Positions 36,072-45,862 of a stretch of 64,000 nt of DNA are shown piece by piece. Position 1 is the stretch's first letter; every line of letters begins with the position of its first letter. This stretch comes from Tridacna crocea (taxonomy: Eukaryota > Mollusca > Bivalvia > Cardiida > Cardiidae). The stretch is from positions 13,917,427 to 13,981,426 of the forward strand of contig OX031065.1 in NCBI GenBank assembly GCA_943736015.1, in the 5' to 3' direction. Below the pieces are notes generated by a model. That model searched no databases. It saw only the letters and a list, made by a program, of their open reading frames with translations, and was not told the DNA's origin. A program made the position numbers and the translations under genes.

Positions 36072-36074
36072 TCA

Positions 36075-36137
36075 AACTTGACACTGGTCTTTTTTTGGCA
36101 CATGGAATGACAGATTGTACTCCTCATTGAAAACATG
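36075..36137 (-). pseudogene. Transposase-like gene, PKKDQC piece
   Basis: A short 21-codon open stretch between two stops with EEYNLSFHVPKKDQC. The PKKDQC motif, probably part of a zinc-binding C-x-x-C pair in intact relatives, is clear. Confidence 0.6.
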
Positions 36138-36154
36138 TCAGTAAATTAGTTCAA

Positions 36155-36340
36155 TTACAGCGTCTGTACCTCGCTTTTCACATATTCCTCATACATTCTC
36201 TTAATATTAAGATTGGTTGCAAGATACATTCTGTTAGAAGATTTCCTAACATAGTGAGCTTCTACTGTAGGAAAAGGTTCAATGTGATCCCTAATTTCCT
36301 GCAGACGATCTTCACTTGTCTTGTTCGGAGCCCTATGCAT
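36155..36340 (-). pseudogene. Transposase-like gene, FPTVEAHY piece
   Basis: 61 codons from an ATG, in a different frame from the preceding piece and overlapping it by about 80 bp. Motifs: HRAPNKTSEDR, EIRDHIEPFPTVEAHYVRK, YLATNLNIKRMYEEYV. This run matches my memory of the linker between the N-terminal region and the catalytic domain of the family. Confidence 0.65.
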
Positions 36341-36823
36341 TCCTCGCTCATCTCTTCCATGAAAATGACCACAATATTTCTTAGAAAGGACCTGGTGTAC
36401 TGTTGCTTCGCTTCGCTGATATCAAGTGTCTTTAAAAAGAACTTCTTGCAGACCCTTTGTTGCTCATTACATATTTCAAGTGTATACATTCTCATTTTTC
36501 CTTTCTTCTTCTTTATTGCATTTCCATTCTCATCTAAAAATGTCCTTGTGTTTCTTTCCTGAACTCTAGCACAGATGTAATCATTTTGCCTTTCATATGT
36601 ATCAAGTTTAAAATGAAAGTCTCTGATTTCGCATCTTTGTTCAAATGATACTGTTACAAGTTTATCTACATTTTGAACAGTCACATTCTTGGACTTGTTC
36701 TTTTTTAACAACTTTTCTTGCAATTGATACATACTCCTGACAATTTTTTTTCCAAATTTTCAATGTTGCCTTTCGCTTCTGATAAAGTCTTTTTTGTGCT
36801 AGGAGAAACATTTACCAGCTTTA
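36262..36823 (-). pseudogene. Transposase-like gene, VCKKFFLKTLDIS piece
   Basis: Open from about 36823, with an ATG at 36732, giving 156 codons from that ATG. It holds a lysine-rich, probably coiled segment (QLQEKLLKKNKSKN), then SFEQRCEIRDFHFKLD, RQNDYICARV and VCKKFFLKTLDISEA. The last motif is the most diagnostic for the family before its catalytic part. The reading after about 36345 is out of register with the next piece. Confidence 0.65.
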
Positions 36824-37397
36824 CTCAGTGTTTGATTAACCTTCTTAGAAGCGTTGAACACATTGTATTATTGGGATATGTTTGTTGTACTTGGTACAGG
36901 GCTTGCAATGTATGGACCATGATGATATATGCACCCTAATGTTCAAGAATATTTGGAATTGAGATATATGCCAATCGTATTTCTTGTTTATACTAGCATT
37001 ACTATTGTTTTTTGTTGATCCGGTTTACTTGTATATCTTGTTACACAACAGTCAACATAGTTTGCCAAAGCAAGTGTTAGTAGATCAGCAGCTTTGTTTG
37101 ACCAATGTCAGTCTTTTTTCAGATATTAAAGTTCTGCCGAATATTCTGTAAACTCTTCTTCTTTCTCCTGGCTATACTGGCTTTTGGAAAATCCCATATA
37201 TTCAACAGCATTATCTTGTAAATGACTGTCTAAGGTGTGCTGGAGACTCTGATATCAGTTCCGCACAGCAAGTTGCTTACAAAACAAAAATGGCATATTG
37301 AGGGACATCAATTCTCCTTTAAGTTGCAGCTATCAGTGGTTTCCTTAACAATGCCTCAGGATAGCTCAATTTGGTTATTTCTTATTGCAATGAACAT
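36824..37397 (-). other. Degenerate interior of the transposon
   Basis: No long minus-strand frame. Cysteine-containing codons near 37.26-37.33 kb hint at a decayed zinc-binding region. The plus-strand open frames at 36718-36939 and 37237-37602 are antisense to transposase pieces and look fortuitous. Confidence 0.4.
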
Positions 37398-37580
37398 TCA
37401 ACCCGATTGTTTTTGGTTGGAACTCTTTCTATTCGATTCCCAAATGGACAAACCCCCATTTGTTTTGGTTATAGGTTTTACTGTTTCATCCCACTTTTGC
37501 TTAAATCTTCTATTCCGTTCGCATGTTTTCATAGCCGAGTCTGACAAATCTGAAAAATACCCTGAATTAGAAGAATTCAT
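37398..37580 (-). pseudogene. Transposase-like gene, basic RN/W piece
   Basis: 60 codons from an ATG. Contains SGYFSDLSDSA followed by a basic stretch with RNRRFKQKW. A basic RN...W...G region ahead of a cysteine cluster is what I recall for the N-terminal part of this family. Cysteine-rich codons (CPSICHFC) follow near 37.29-37.32 kb after a stop. Confidence 0.45.
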
Positions 37581-37975
37581 ATCCTCTGAATTGGGTATGT
37601 AAGTTTCATCATCAGCACTATCACTTTGTTGTATCTCTTCGAGAACACAATAAGAGGAATGTTGTCATTGGAGCGAGAAAGATAATGGACTTGTTTTGTT
37701 GCAAGTTATTTGGTTTTGTACACATCTTTTTCATTTTCTTGAGAAAGAAATGTTTCATTGCTCTCTGTATTGCAACTTCTATTTACAAGTGTTTTTTTCA
37801 AGATGTTTGTCTGGTATTTCTGATGTTGTTTCTTTGTTGCAACTAGTATATCTTGGCATTTTGTCAAGAGTAGAACTCTTTGATTTCTCTTGATATATAC
37901 TAAAGATGTTTTGTATCATGTAATTTACTCGTTTTTGTTCAGTTATCAAACTCTCTAAATTCTCTAGTGTTGTTT
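37581..37975 (-). other. Degenerate interior between the N-terminal and RN/W pieces
   Basis: No convincing frame on either strand; T-rich on the plus strand. It could contain an intron or a decayed linker of the transposase gene. Confidence 0.35.
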
Positions 37976-38341
37976 TTATGCTTTTAATACTCTCTTTTGT
38001 TTTATTGGATAAAGATATCTCTGAGTTTTCTTGTGTTGTTTCTGTGTTGCTAACATCATCCTTCCTTTTATGTAAATCAGGGCTCTCAGATAATATCTCT
38101 TGTGTGGTTTCTTTTCCTTCACATATAATTTATGCTGTGCCTCAGGGACAGAACTTTCTTTCTTTGTATTCAGTCGGTCATGGTAGGTTTCTTCAGCTGA
38201 TATTTTTTTCTCTATTTGTGTGGCACGAGTAACAAGCTCATCATCATTTTCGTCTGACCACATCTGAAAAATTGAATCGTGCAACGGTATAGTTATTGTG
38301 GTAATTCTTGCAGCAATACTTTCAGTTTTTTTCGTTGTCAT
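37976..38341 (-). pseudogene. Transposase-like gene, N-terminal piece
   Basis: 121 codons from a true ATG (cat at 38339-38341) just inside the right subterminal region, which is the expected place for the start. Polar and charged, with an acidic WSDENDDELVTRATQ segment and no recognised domain. The last 40 codons are basic and may be out of the real frame. Confidence 0.5.
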
Positions 38342-39237
38342 TCTCTGCTCAAATCCACTTCATATAATGTCATTTAGACTTAAAAATCTGTTTTGTATGA
38401 GTTAAAACTGTAATATGTTACTTTTGACAGAAAGTATCTACATTTTTAGTGTTGCTACACTGCTCCTCTGTACTGAAAATAATTTACAATCTTTAAAAAA
38501 AAGTTAAATTGCAAAAAAAATTGTACATACCTTTATATCCAATAATTTATCCCCTTTAATACACCAAATAGTTTCTCATAATGTTTGCAATGAAATTGGC
38601 TATTTTCCCCTGAAATCACACATTCTAAATAATAAAACAACAATGTGACAAAATCTGATATACCATGTTATCAACACCAATTAGCCCTATCAGGGGACAA
38701 AACACAGCACTTAAAGAATCTTATGTAAAGATACGATGTTCTGGTTCTTCAATAGGCATATCTAACTACAAGATTGTTCAAAACCAGAACAAGTTAATGT
38801 TTACTACAACCTTCTGGCGGAATGCAAGCTGGCTCATTTAACTACATGGAAATTCGTATCCTAAGATACAACATTGTGGCAGGTGGATGAAGATTTTTAC
38901 TCATAATTGGGTCAAAACCAGAACATCCTATAACTAAATACAAGATTCTGGTTGGAAAAATAGGTATTTTTTGTTCCTAAATGTTAAAAGCCACAACACT
39001 TTTTACTTATATGGTACATTCTGGCACTACACATTATAGCATATATGTGAAAAATATGTCGTATGTAAAATTACACTGTTTTGGCTGGTGAGCTGCTGTC
39101 AATATCGAGATACGACGTTTGATCTTTTATTGATATCTTCAAAACTATTCAAGCTACAGAGCTGAAATTTTGACACAATTTGTATCTCAATATGAGAGAA
39201 CCAGAAATGGCAAAAAGTAAATTTTGATTATTTTGCT
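38342..39237. repeat. Transposon right subterminal region
   Basis: No gene seen; it should contain the transposase promoter. It carries at least four copies of the terminal core in both orientations: gatgttctggttc (38735-38747), caaaaccagaac (38779-38790), caaaaccagaac (38913-38924) and agattctggttgg (38943-38955). Related forms lie near 39010 (attctggc) and 38812 (ttctggcgg). Confidence 0.65.
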
Positions 39238-39266
39238 ATATACGAGGGTCTGGTTTTCAACCATCG
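39238..39266 (-). repeat. Transposon right terminal inverted repeat
   Basis: Read on the minus strand it begins cgatggttgaaaaccaga and continues to gtatat, matching the left end with three mismatches. Confidence 0.9.
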
Positions 39267-39270
39267 ATAT
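39267..39270. other. Target site duplication, right (ATAT)
   Basis: atat immediately after the right terminal repeat, leading into gagacggtag, which resumes the satellite in register. Confidence 0.85.
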
Positions 39271-39308
39271 GAGACGGTAGTCAACGTAACTGGGTTTCTT
39301 GTTGTGGT

Positions 39309-40946
39309 TTGAAGAGATTAGAAAAATTACACTTCAGTTGCCTTTGTTTGATATATGGGTTTTCAGTGTCTTTTTTAGCCACTTGTCACATTAATTTTTG
39401 GGTTTTTTCTACACTGTACATTGATCACTTTGGCTTATTGAAAAGTTTCAATGTGCAGCATTTATTGTGGGTCCAGTTAGAAAAGCGAATCCAGTTTAGG
39501 GCTTGGGAGGGGGGGTGCATCGAGGGTTTAAGGGAAGTAACTCTTGCAAGGGGCTTGAAAAGACCAAAACAAGGTCTTCTGGGCCCCTATTTTCTTAAAT
39601 GTTTGCCCATTTTCAGTGAAATCTGGCATGTGTGGATGGTGCATGCCTGGCAGTTTGCCAAGGACTGCACAGCAGCCTTTAAAGAAGACTTTAAATCCAC
39701 TTTTATGCCGTTTTTTTTCACTGTTTTTTATCTATAAATTAGCGCCCATTTTGGAGCGATTTTGAAGGCCTCTGATTGGCTGATGGGCCCAGCTTTGAAT
39801 TTGGCTGTTGGTACCCATTCTGATTTCCTTAAAGCTTCTCTGATTGGATAATTTCAGAGAGGGAAGAGATTTGATTGGCTGATGGGAAGGGGGGGGGAAA
39901 TATCTGTTTATCCTTATTAACCTTTTACCACATAATGAAGCGGCTTTTTAACACCCCGAAGGCTTTTGAAAATAAACTGAGGAAAGGAGAAAATGCGGGC
40001 TACCAGCATTTTCTCCTTTTCCCACAATGTTTTCTACCCTATCAAAGAAAAAAATTGGATATTTTAGTTATTCTTACATCTTATTTAATCTTTATGGCCT
40101 ACTTCTAAATTCTTCAAACAAGAACAAGATTTTTTTATCGGAAAAAGTTTCCGCAACTGCAACCGGTTGCTTCTGAATTTTATATTTTCGCGCAGCGGTT
40201 AAACATAAAATTTGACTTATGACTCGCGTGGTCGTCAAAATTGGTTCAATGTTTTCGTCACCCTGGTAAGAAAACAGGGAAAAATTTTGTTTACCTTTCT
40301 TTGATTTGTACAACAGGTATCGGTTGCCTCCGAAAGTGTCGAAGTTGATTTTACGATGTTACGCACAGCACGTAACAGTCACGTGTGGGCGAGATGGTCA
40401 CCGTAACCAAATCAGTGGCCCTAGTGAGAGAAAATGAAAAAGAAAAATCTGTATAATAGACTTAAGCAACCATTGTCGTATGCTATAAAATATTCCCTAA
40501 GTCGAATTTTCATGTTTTTGCGGATACGTAAGAGGCACCTGCCAGACAGTAGACAACCTAAATGGGTTTGTTGTCAGGTATAAAAAGATTGGAAAAAAAA
40601 AAAATTAGAAATTATATAAGTTCCCTCTATTTGACCTATCAAGCAACAGGTGTCGTCTGCTATGAAATGCTCCGTAAGTCAATTTTTCGCGGAGACGTAA
40701 CTGACACCTATGAGACGGTAGTCAACGTAAATGGATTTGTCGTCACGGTATAAAGAGATTGGAGAAAAAAATATACAGTAAAAATTTAGTTCCTTTTGTT
40801 TGATTTATGCAATAAGAAGCAGTTGCTACTGAAAGAGCCTTCAGTCTTTTTTTAGCCACTTGTCGCATTATTTTCTGGGGTTTTCGCATGAGCGTAACGG
40901 GCACATATGAGACGGTAGTCAACGTAACTGGGTTTCTTGTTGTGGT
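39309..40946. repeat. Satellite unit U21
   Basis: Has aatctgtata and the A-run entering aattag, as in U2, U7 and U23; poly-G of 9. It pairs with U23 at an offset of 3,276 bp. Confidence 0.95.
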
Positions 40947-42584
40947 TTGAAGAGATTAGAAAAATTACACTTCAGTTGCCTTTGTTTGATATATGGGTTT
41001 TCAGTGTCTTTTTTAGCCACTTGTCACATTAATTTTTGGGTTTTTTCTACACTGTACATTGATCACTTTGGCTTATTGAAAAGTTTCAATGTGCAGCATT
41101 TATTGTGGGTCCAGTTAGAAAAGCGAATCCAGTTTAGGGCTTGGGAGGGGGGGTGCATCGAGGGTTTAAGGGAAGTAACTCTTGCAAGGGGCTTGAAAAG
41201 ACCAAAACAAGGTCTTCTGGGCCCCTATTTTCTTAAATGTTTGCCCATTTTCAGTGAAATCTGGCATGTGTGGATGGTGCATGCCTGGCAGTTTGCCAAG
41301 GACTGCACAGCAGCCTTTAAAGAAGACTTTAAATCCACTTTTATGCCGTTTTTTTTCACTGTTTTTTATCTATAAATTAGCGCCCATTTTGGAGCGATTT
41401 TGAAGGCCTCTGATTGGCTGATGGGCCCAGCTTTGAATTTGGCTGTTGGTACCCATTCTGATTTCCTTAAAGCTTCTCTGATTGGATAATTTCAGAGAGG
41501 GAAGAGATTTGATTGGCTGATGGGAAGGGGGGGGAAATATCTGTTTATCCTTATTAACCTTTTACCACATAATGAAGCGGCTTTTTAACACCCCGAAGGC
41601 TTTTGAAAATAAACTGAGGAAAGGAGAAAATGCGGGCTACCAGCATTTTCTCCTTTTCCCACAATGTTTTCTACCCTATCAAAGAAAAAAATTGGATATT
41701 TTAGTTATTCTTACATCTTATTTAATCTTTATGGCCTACTTCTAAATTCTTCAAACAAGAACAAGATTTTTTTATCGGAAAAAGTTTCCGCAACTGCAAC
41801 CGGTTGCTTCTGAATTTTATATTTTCGCGCAGCGGTTAAACATAAAATTTGACTTATGACTCGCGTGGTCGTCAAAATTGGTTCAATGTTTTCGTCACCC
41901 TGGTAAGAAAACAGGGAAAAATTTTGTTTACCTTTCTTTGATTTGTACAACAGGTATCGGTTGCCTCCGAAAGTGTCGAAGTTGATTTTACGATGTTACG
42001 CACAGACGTAACAGTCACGTGTGGGCGAGATGGTCACCGTAACCAAATCAGTGGCCCTAGTGAGAGAAAATGAAAAAGAAAAATCCGTATAATAGACTTA
42101 AGCAACCATTGTCGTATGCTATAAAATATTCCCTAAGTCGAATTTTCATGTTTTTGCGGATACGTAAGAGGCACCTGCCAGACAGTAGACAATCTAAATG
42201 GGTTTGTTGTCAGGTATAAAAAGATTGGAAAAAAAAAAATATTAGAAATTATATAAGTTCCCTCTATTTGACCTATCAAGCAACAGGTGTCGTCTGCTAT
42301 GAAATGCTCCGTAAGTCAATTTTTCGCGGAGACGTAACTGACACCTATGAGACGGTAGTCAACGTAAATGGATTTGTCGTCACGGTATAAAGAGATTGGA
42401 GAAAAAAATATACAGTAAAAATTTAGTTCCTTTTGTTTGATTTATGCAATAAGAAGCAGTTGCTACTGAAAGAGCCTTCAGTCTTTTTTTAGCCACTTGT
42501 CGCATTATTTTCTGGGGTTTTCGCATGAGCGTAACGGGCACATAATGAGACGGTAGTCAACGTAACTGGGTTTCTTGTTGTGGT
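40947..42584. repeat. Satellite unit U22 (empty-site relative of U20)
   Basis: Shares cacagacgtaac, gacaatctaaat, a poly-G of 8 and an A-run of 11 with U20 but has no transposon. It is 1,638 bp, one base longer than U20 without its element. The extra base is in cataatgag at 42541-42549, where every other uninterrupted unit I checked has catatgag. Confidence 0.96.
42541..42549. other. Altered target site in U22 (cataatgag), possible excision footprint
   Basis: Other units read catatgag here. The extra A lies inside the ATAT used as target in U20 and U34, and U22 shares the other diagnostic variants of those two units. Confidence 0.6.
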
Positions 42585-44222
42585 TTGAAGAGATTAGAAA
42601 AATTACACTTCAGTTGCCTTTGTTTGATATATGGGTTTTCAGTGTCTTTTTTAGCCACTTGTCACATTAATTTTTGGGTTTTTTCTACACTGTACATTGA
42701 TCACTTTGGCTTATTGAAAAGTTTCAATGTGCAGCATTTATTGTGGGTCCAGTTAGAAAAGCGAATCCAGTTTAGGGCTTGGGAGGGGGGGTGCATCGAG
42801 GGTTTAAGGGAAGTAACTCTTGCAAGGGGCTTGAAAAGACCAAAACAAGGTCTTCTGGGCCCCTATTTTCTTAAATGTTTGCCCATTTTCAGTGAAATCT
42901 GGCATGTGTGGATGGTGCATGCCTGGCAGTTTGCCAAGGACTGCACAGCAGCCTTTAAAGAAGACTTTAAATCCACTTTTATGCCGTTTTTTTTCACTGT
43001 TTTTTATCTATAAATTAGCGCCCATTTTGGAGCGATTTTGAAGGCCTCTGATTGGCTGATGGGCCCAGCTTTGAATTTGGCTGTTGGTACCCATTCTGAT
43101 TTCCTTAAAGCTTCTCTGATTGGATAATTTCAGAGAGGGAAGAGATTTGATTGGCTGATGGGAAGGGGGGGGGAAATATCTGTTTATCCTTATTAACCTT
43201 TTACCACATAATGAAGCGGCTTTTTAACACCCCGAAGGCTTTTGAAAATAAACTGAGGAAAGGAGAAAATGCGGGCTACCAGCATTTTCTCCTTTTCCCA
43301 CAATGTTTTCTACCCTATCAAAGAAAAAAATTGGATATTTTAGTTATTCTTACATCTTATTTAATCTTTATGGCCTACTTCTAAATTCTTCAAACAAGAA
43401 CAAGATTTTTTTATCGGAAAAAGTTTCCGCAACTGCAACCGGTTGCTTCTGAATTTTATATTTTCGCGCAGCGGTTAAACATAAAATTTGACTTATGACT
43501 CGCGTGGTCGTCAAAATTGGTTCAATGTTTTCGTCACACTGGTAAGAAAACAGGGAAAAATTTTGTTTACCTTTCTTTGATTTGTACAACAGGTATCGGT
43601 TGCCTCCGAAAGTGTCGAAGTTGATTTTACGATGTTACGCACAGCACGTAACAGTCACGTGTGGGCGAGATGGTCACCGTAACCAAATCAGTGGCCCTAG
43701 TGAGAGAAAATGAAAAAGAAAAATCTGTATAATAGACTTAAGCAACCATTGTCGTATGCTATAAAATATTCCCTAAGTCGAATTTTCATGTTTTTGCGGA
43801 TACGTAAGAGGCACCTGCCAGACAGTAGACAACCTAAATGGGTTTGTTGTCAGGTATAAAAAGATTGGAAAAAAAAAAAATTAGAAATTATATAAGTTCC
43901 CTCTATTTGACCTATCAAGCAACAGGTGTCGTCTGCTATGAAATGCTCCGTAAGTCAATTTTTCGCGGAGACGTAACTGACACCTATGAGACGGTAGTCA
44001 ACGTAAATGGATTTGTCGTCACGGTATAAAGAGATTGGAGAAAAAAATATACAGTAAAAATTTAGTTCCTTTTGTTTGATTTATGCAATAAGAAGCAGTT
44101 GCTACTGAAAGAGCCTTCAGTCTTTTTTTAGCCACTTGTCGCATTATTTTCTGGGGTTTTCGCATGAGCGTAACGGGCACATATGAGACGGTAGTCAACG
44201 TAACTGGGTTTCTTGTTGTGGT
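42585..44222. repeat. Satellite unit U23
   Basis: Duplicate of U21 (aatctgtata, A-run into aattag, poly-G of 9), with a private cgtcacactgg near 43534 where other units have caccctgg. Confidence 0.95.
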
Positions 44223-45862
44223 TTGAAGAGATTAGAAAAATTACACTTCAGTTGCCTTTGTTTGATATATGGGTTTTCAGTGTCTTTTTTAGCCACTTGT
44301 CACATTAATTTTTGGGTTTTTTCTACACTGTACATTGATCACTTTGGCTTATTGAAAAGTTTCAATGTGCAGCATTTATTGTGGGTCCAGTTAGAAAAGC
44401 GAATCCAGTTTAGGGCTTGGGAGGGGGGGTGCATCGAGGGTTTAAGGGAAGTAACTCTTGCAAGGGGCTTGAAAAGACCAAAACAAGGTCTTCTGGGCCC
44501 CTATTTTCTTAAATGTTTGCCCATTTTCATTGAAATCTGGCATATGTGGATGGTGCATGCCTGGCAGTTTGCCAAGGCCTGCACAGCAGCCTTTAAAGAA
44601 GACTTTAAATCCACTTTTATGCCGTTTTTTTTCACTGTTTTTTATCTATAAATTAGCGCCCATTTTGGAGCGATTTTGAAGGCCTCTGATTGGCTGATGG
44701 GCCCAGCTTTGAATTTGGCTGTTGGTACCCATTCTGATTTCCTTAAAGCTTCTCTGATTGGATAATTTCAGAGAGGGAAGAGATTTAATTGGCTGATGGG
44801 AAGGGGGGGGGGAAATATCTGTTTATCCTTATTAACCTTTTACCACATAATGAAGCGGCTTTTTAACACCCCGAAGGCTTTTGAAAATAAACTGAGGAAA
44901 GGAGAAAATGCGGGCTACCAGCATTTTCTCCTTTTCCCACAATGTTTTCTACCCTATCAAAGAAAAAAATTGGATATTTTAGTTATTCTTACATCTTATT
45001 TAATCTTTATGGCCTACTTCTAAATTCTTCAAACAAGAACAAGATTTTTTTATCGGAAAAAGTTTCCGCAACTGCAACCGGTTGCTTCTGAATTTTATAT
45101 TTTCGCGCAGCGGTTAAACATAAAATTTGACTTATGACTCGCGTGGTCGTCAAAATTGGTTCAATGTTTTCGTCACCCTGGTAAGAAAAAAGGGAAAAAT
45201 TTTGTTTACCTTTCTTTGATTTGTACAACAGGTATCGGTTGCCTCCGAAAGTGTCGAAGTTGATTTTACGATGTTACGCACAGCACGTAACAGTCACGTG
45301 TGGGCGAGATGGTCACCGTAACCAAATCAGTGGCCCTAGTGAGAGAAAATGAAAAAGAAAAATCCGTATAATAGACTTAAGCAACCATTGTCGTATGCTA
45401 TAAAATATTCCCTAAGTCGAATTTTCATGTTTTTGCGGATACGTAAGAGGCACCTGCCAGACAGTAGACAACCTAAATGGGTTTGTTGTCAGGTATAAAA
45501 AGATTGGAAAAAAAAAAATATTAGAAATTATATAAGTTCCCTCTATTTGACCTATCAAGCAACAGGTGTCGTCTGCTATGAAATGCTCCGTAAGTCAATT
45601 TTTCGAGGAGACGTAACTGACACCTATGAGACGGTAGTCAACGTAAATGGATTTGTCGTCACGGTATAAAGAGATTGGAGAAAAAAATATACAGTAAAAA
45701 TTTAGTTCCTTTTGTTTGATTTATGCAATAAGAAGCAGTTGCTACTGAAAGAGCCTTCAGTCTTTTTTTAGCCACTTGTCGCATATTTTTCTGGGGTTTT
45801 CGCATGAGCGTAACGGGCACATATGAGACGGTAGTCAACGTAACTGGGTTTCTTGTTGTGGT
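44223..45862. repeat. Satellite unit U24
   Basis: Several private changes: tttcattgaaat, ggcatatgtgg, atttaattggctg (which weakens the third CCAAT flank) and gaaaaaaggg. It also has caaggcctgc, poly-G of 10, cgaggag and gcatattttt. No close twin is in the window. Confidence 0.95.

Larger units (their letters stand above)
19850..36097. repeat. 27.9-kb block duplication, copy A (units plus transposon)
   Basis: Matches 47755-64000 at an offset of 27,905 falling to 27,903. The period corresponds to 14 satellite units plus one transposon. The left edge lies between 19849 (last mismatch, aaaacacc against aaaagacc) and about 20160. The right edge is beyond the window. About ten substitutions or homopolymer changes were noticed over 16 kb, and the private variants of each unit are shared pair by pair. 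Confidence 0.93.
35103..38341 (-). pseudogene. Broken transposase-like gene of the transposon
   Basis: The minus-strand reading region is split into several frames by stops and frame shifts, so no full-length product can be made from this copy as it stands. Pieces occur in the order expected for the family: an acidic N-terminal region, a basic RN/W-rich stretch, a cysteine-bearing stretch, VCKKFFLKTLDIS, FPTVEAHY, PKKDQC, then a probable RNase H-like catalytic part (FDLQSVLYTP, DSCIGQNRN, GHTHMECDSMH) and a C-terminal LPISNAKENDLLSLC region. The assignment rests on motif memory and element structure. Introns could account for one or two of the gaps upstream of 36823. Confidence 0.75.
34304..39266 (-). 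mobile_element. DNA transposon, 4,963 bp, inserted in satellite unit U20
   Basis: A sequence unrelated to the satellite with 29-bp terminal inverted repeats (3 mismatches) and a duplicated ATAT at both junctions. A TA duplication with one extra terminal base on each side fits equally well. One transposase-like reading region lies on the minus strand (about 38341 to 35103), flanked by about 800-920 bp of motif-rich non-coding ends. The transposase motifs (PKKDQC, FDLQ, DSCIGQNRN, GHTHMECDSMH) resemble, from memory, a DDE-type family common in arthropod and cnidarian genomes. A 4-bp target duplication would suit a Sola-type element, but I cannot assign the superfamily. Stops and frame changes make this copy non-autonomous. 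Confidence 0.9.
32705..39308. repeat. Satellite unit U20, interrupted by the transposon
   Basis: Carries the diagnostic pair cacagacgtaac (two bases missing) and gacaatctaaat, with a poly-G of 8 and an A-run of 11. The transposon sits at unit position about 1,600, in the gggcacatatgagacgg segment. Without the element and one ATAT copy the unit is 1,637 bp. U22 and U34 share the same diagnostics. Confidence 0.96.

Noticed and set aside
37237-37602. A 121-codon plus-strand frame in the transposon, and others at 36254-36562, 36718-36939, 35928-36110 and 37978-38232
   Set aside because: These lie opposite to, or between, transposase pieces that carry family motifs on the minus strand. They look like antisense shadows.
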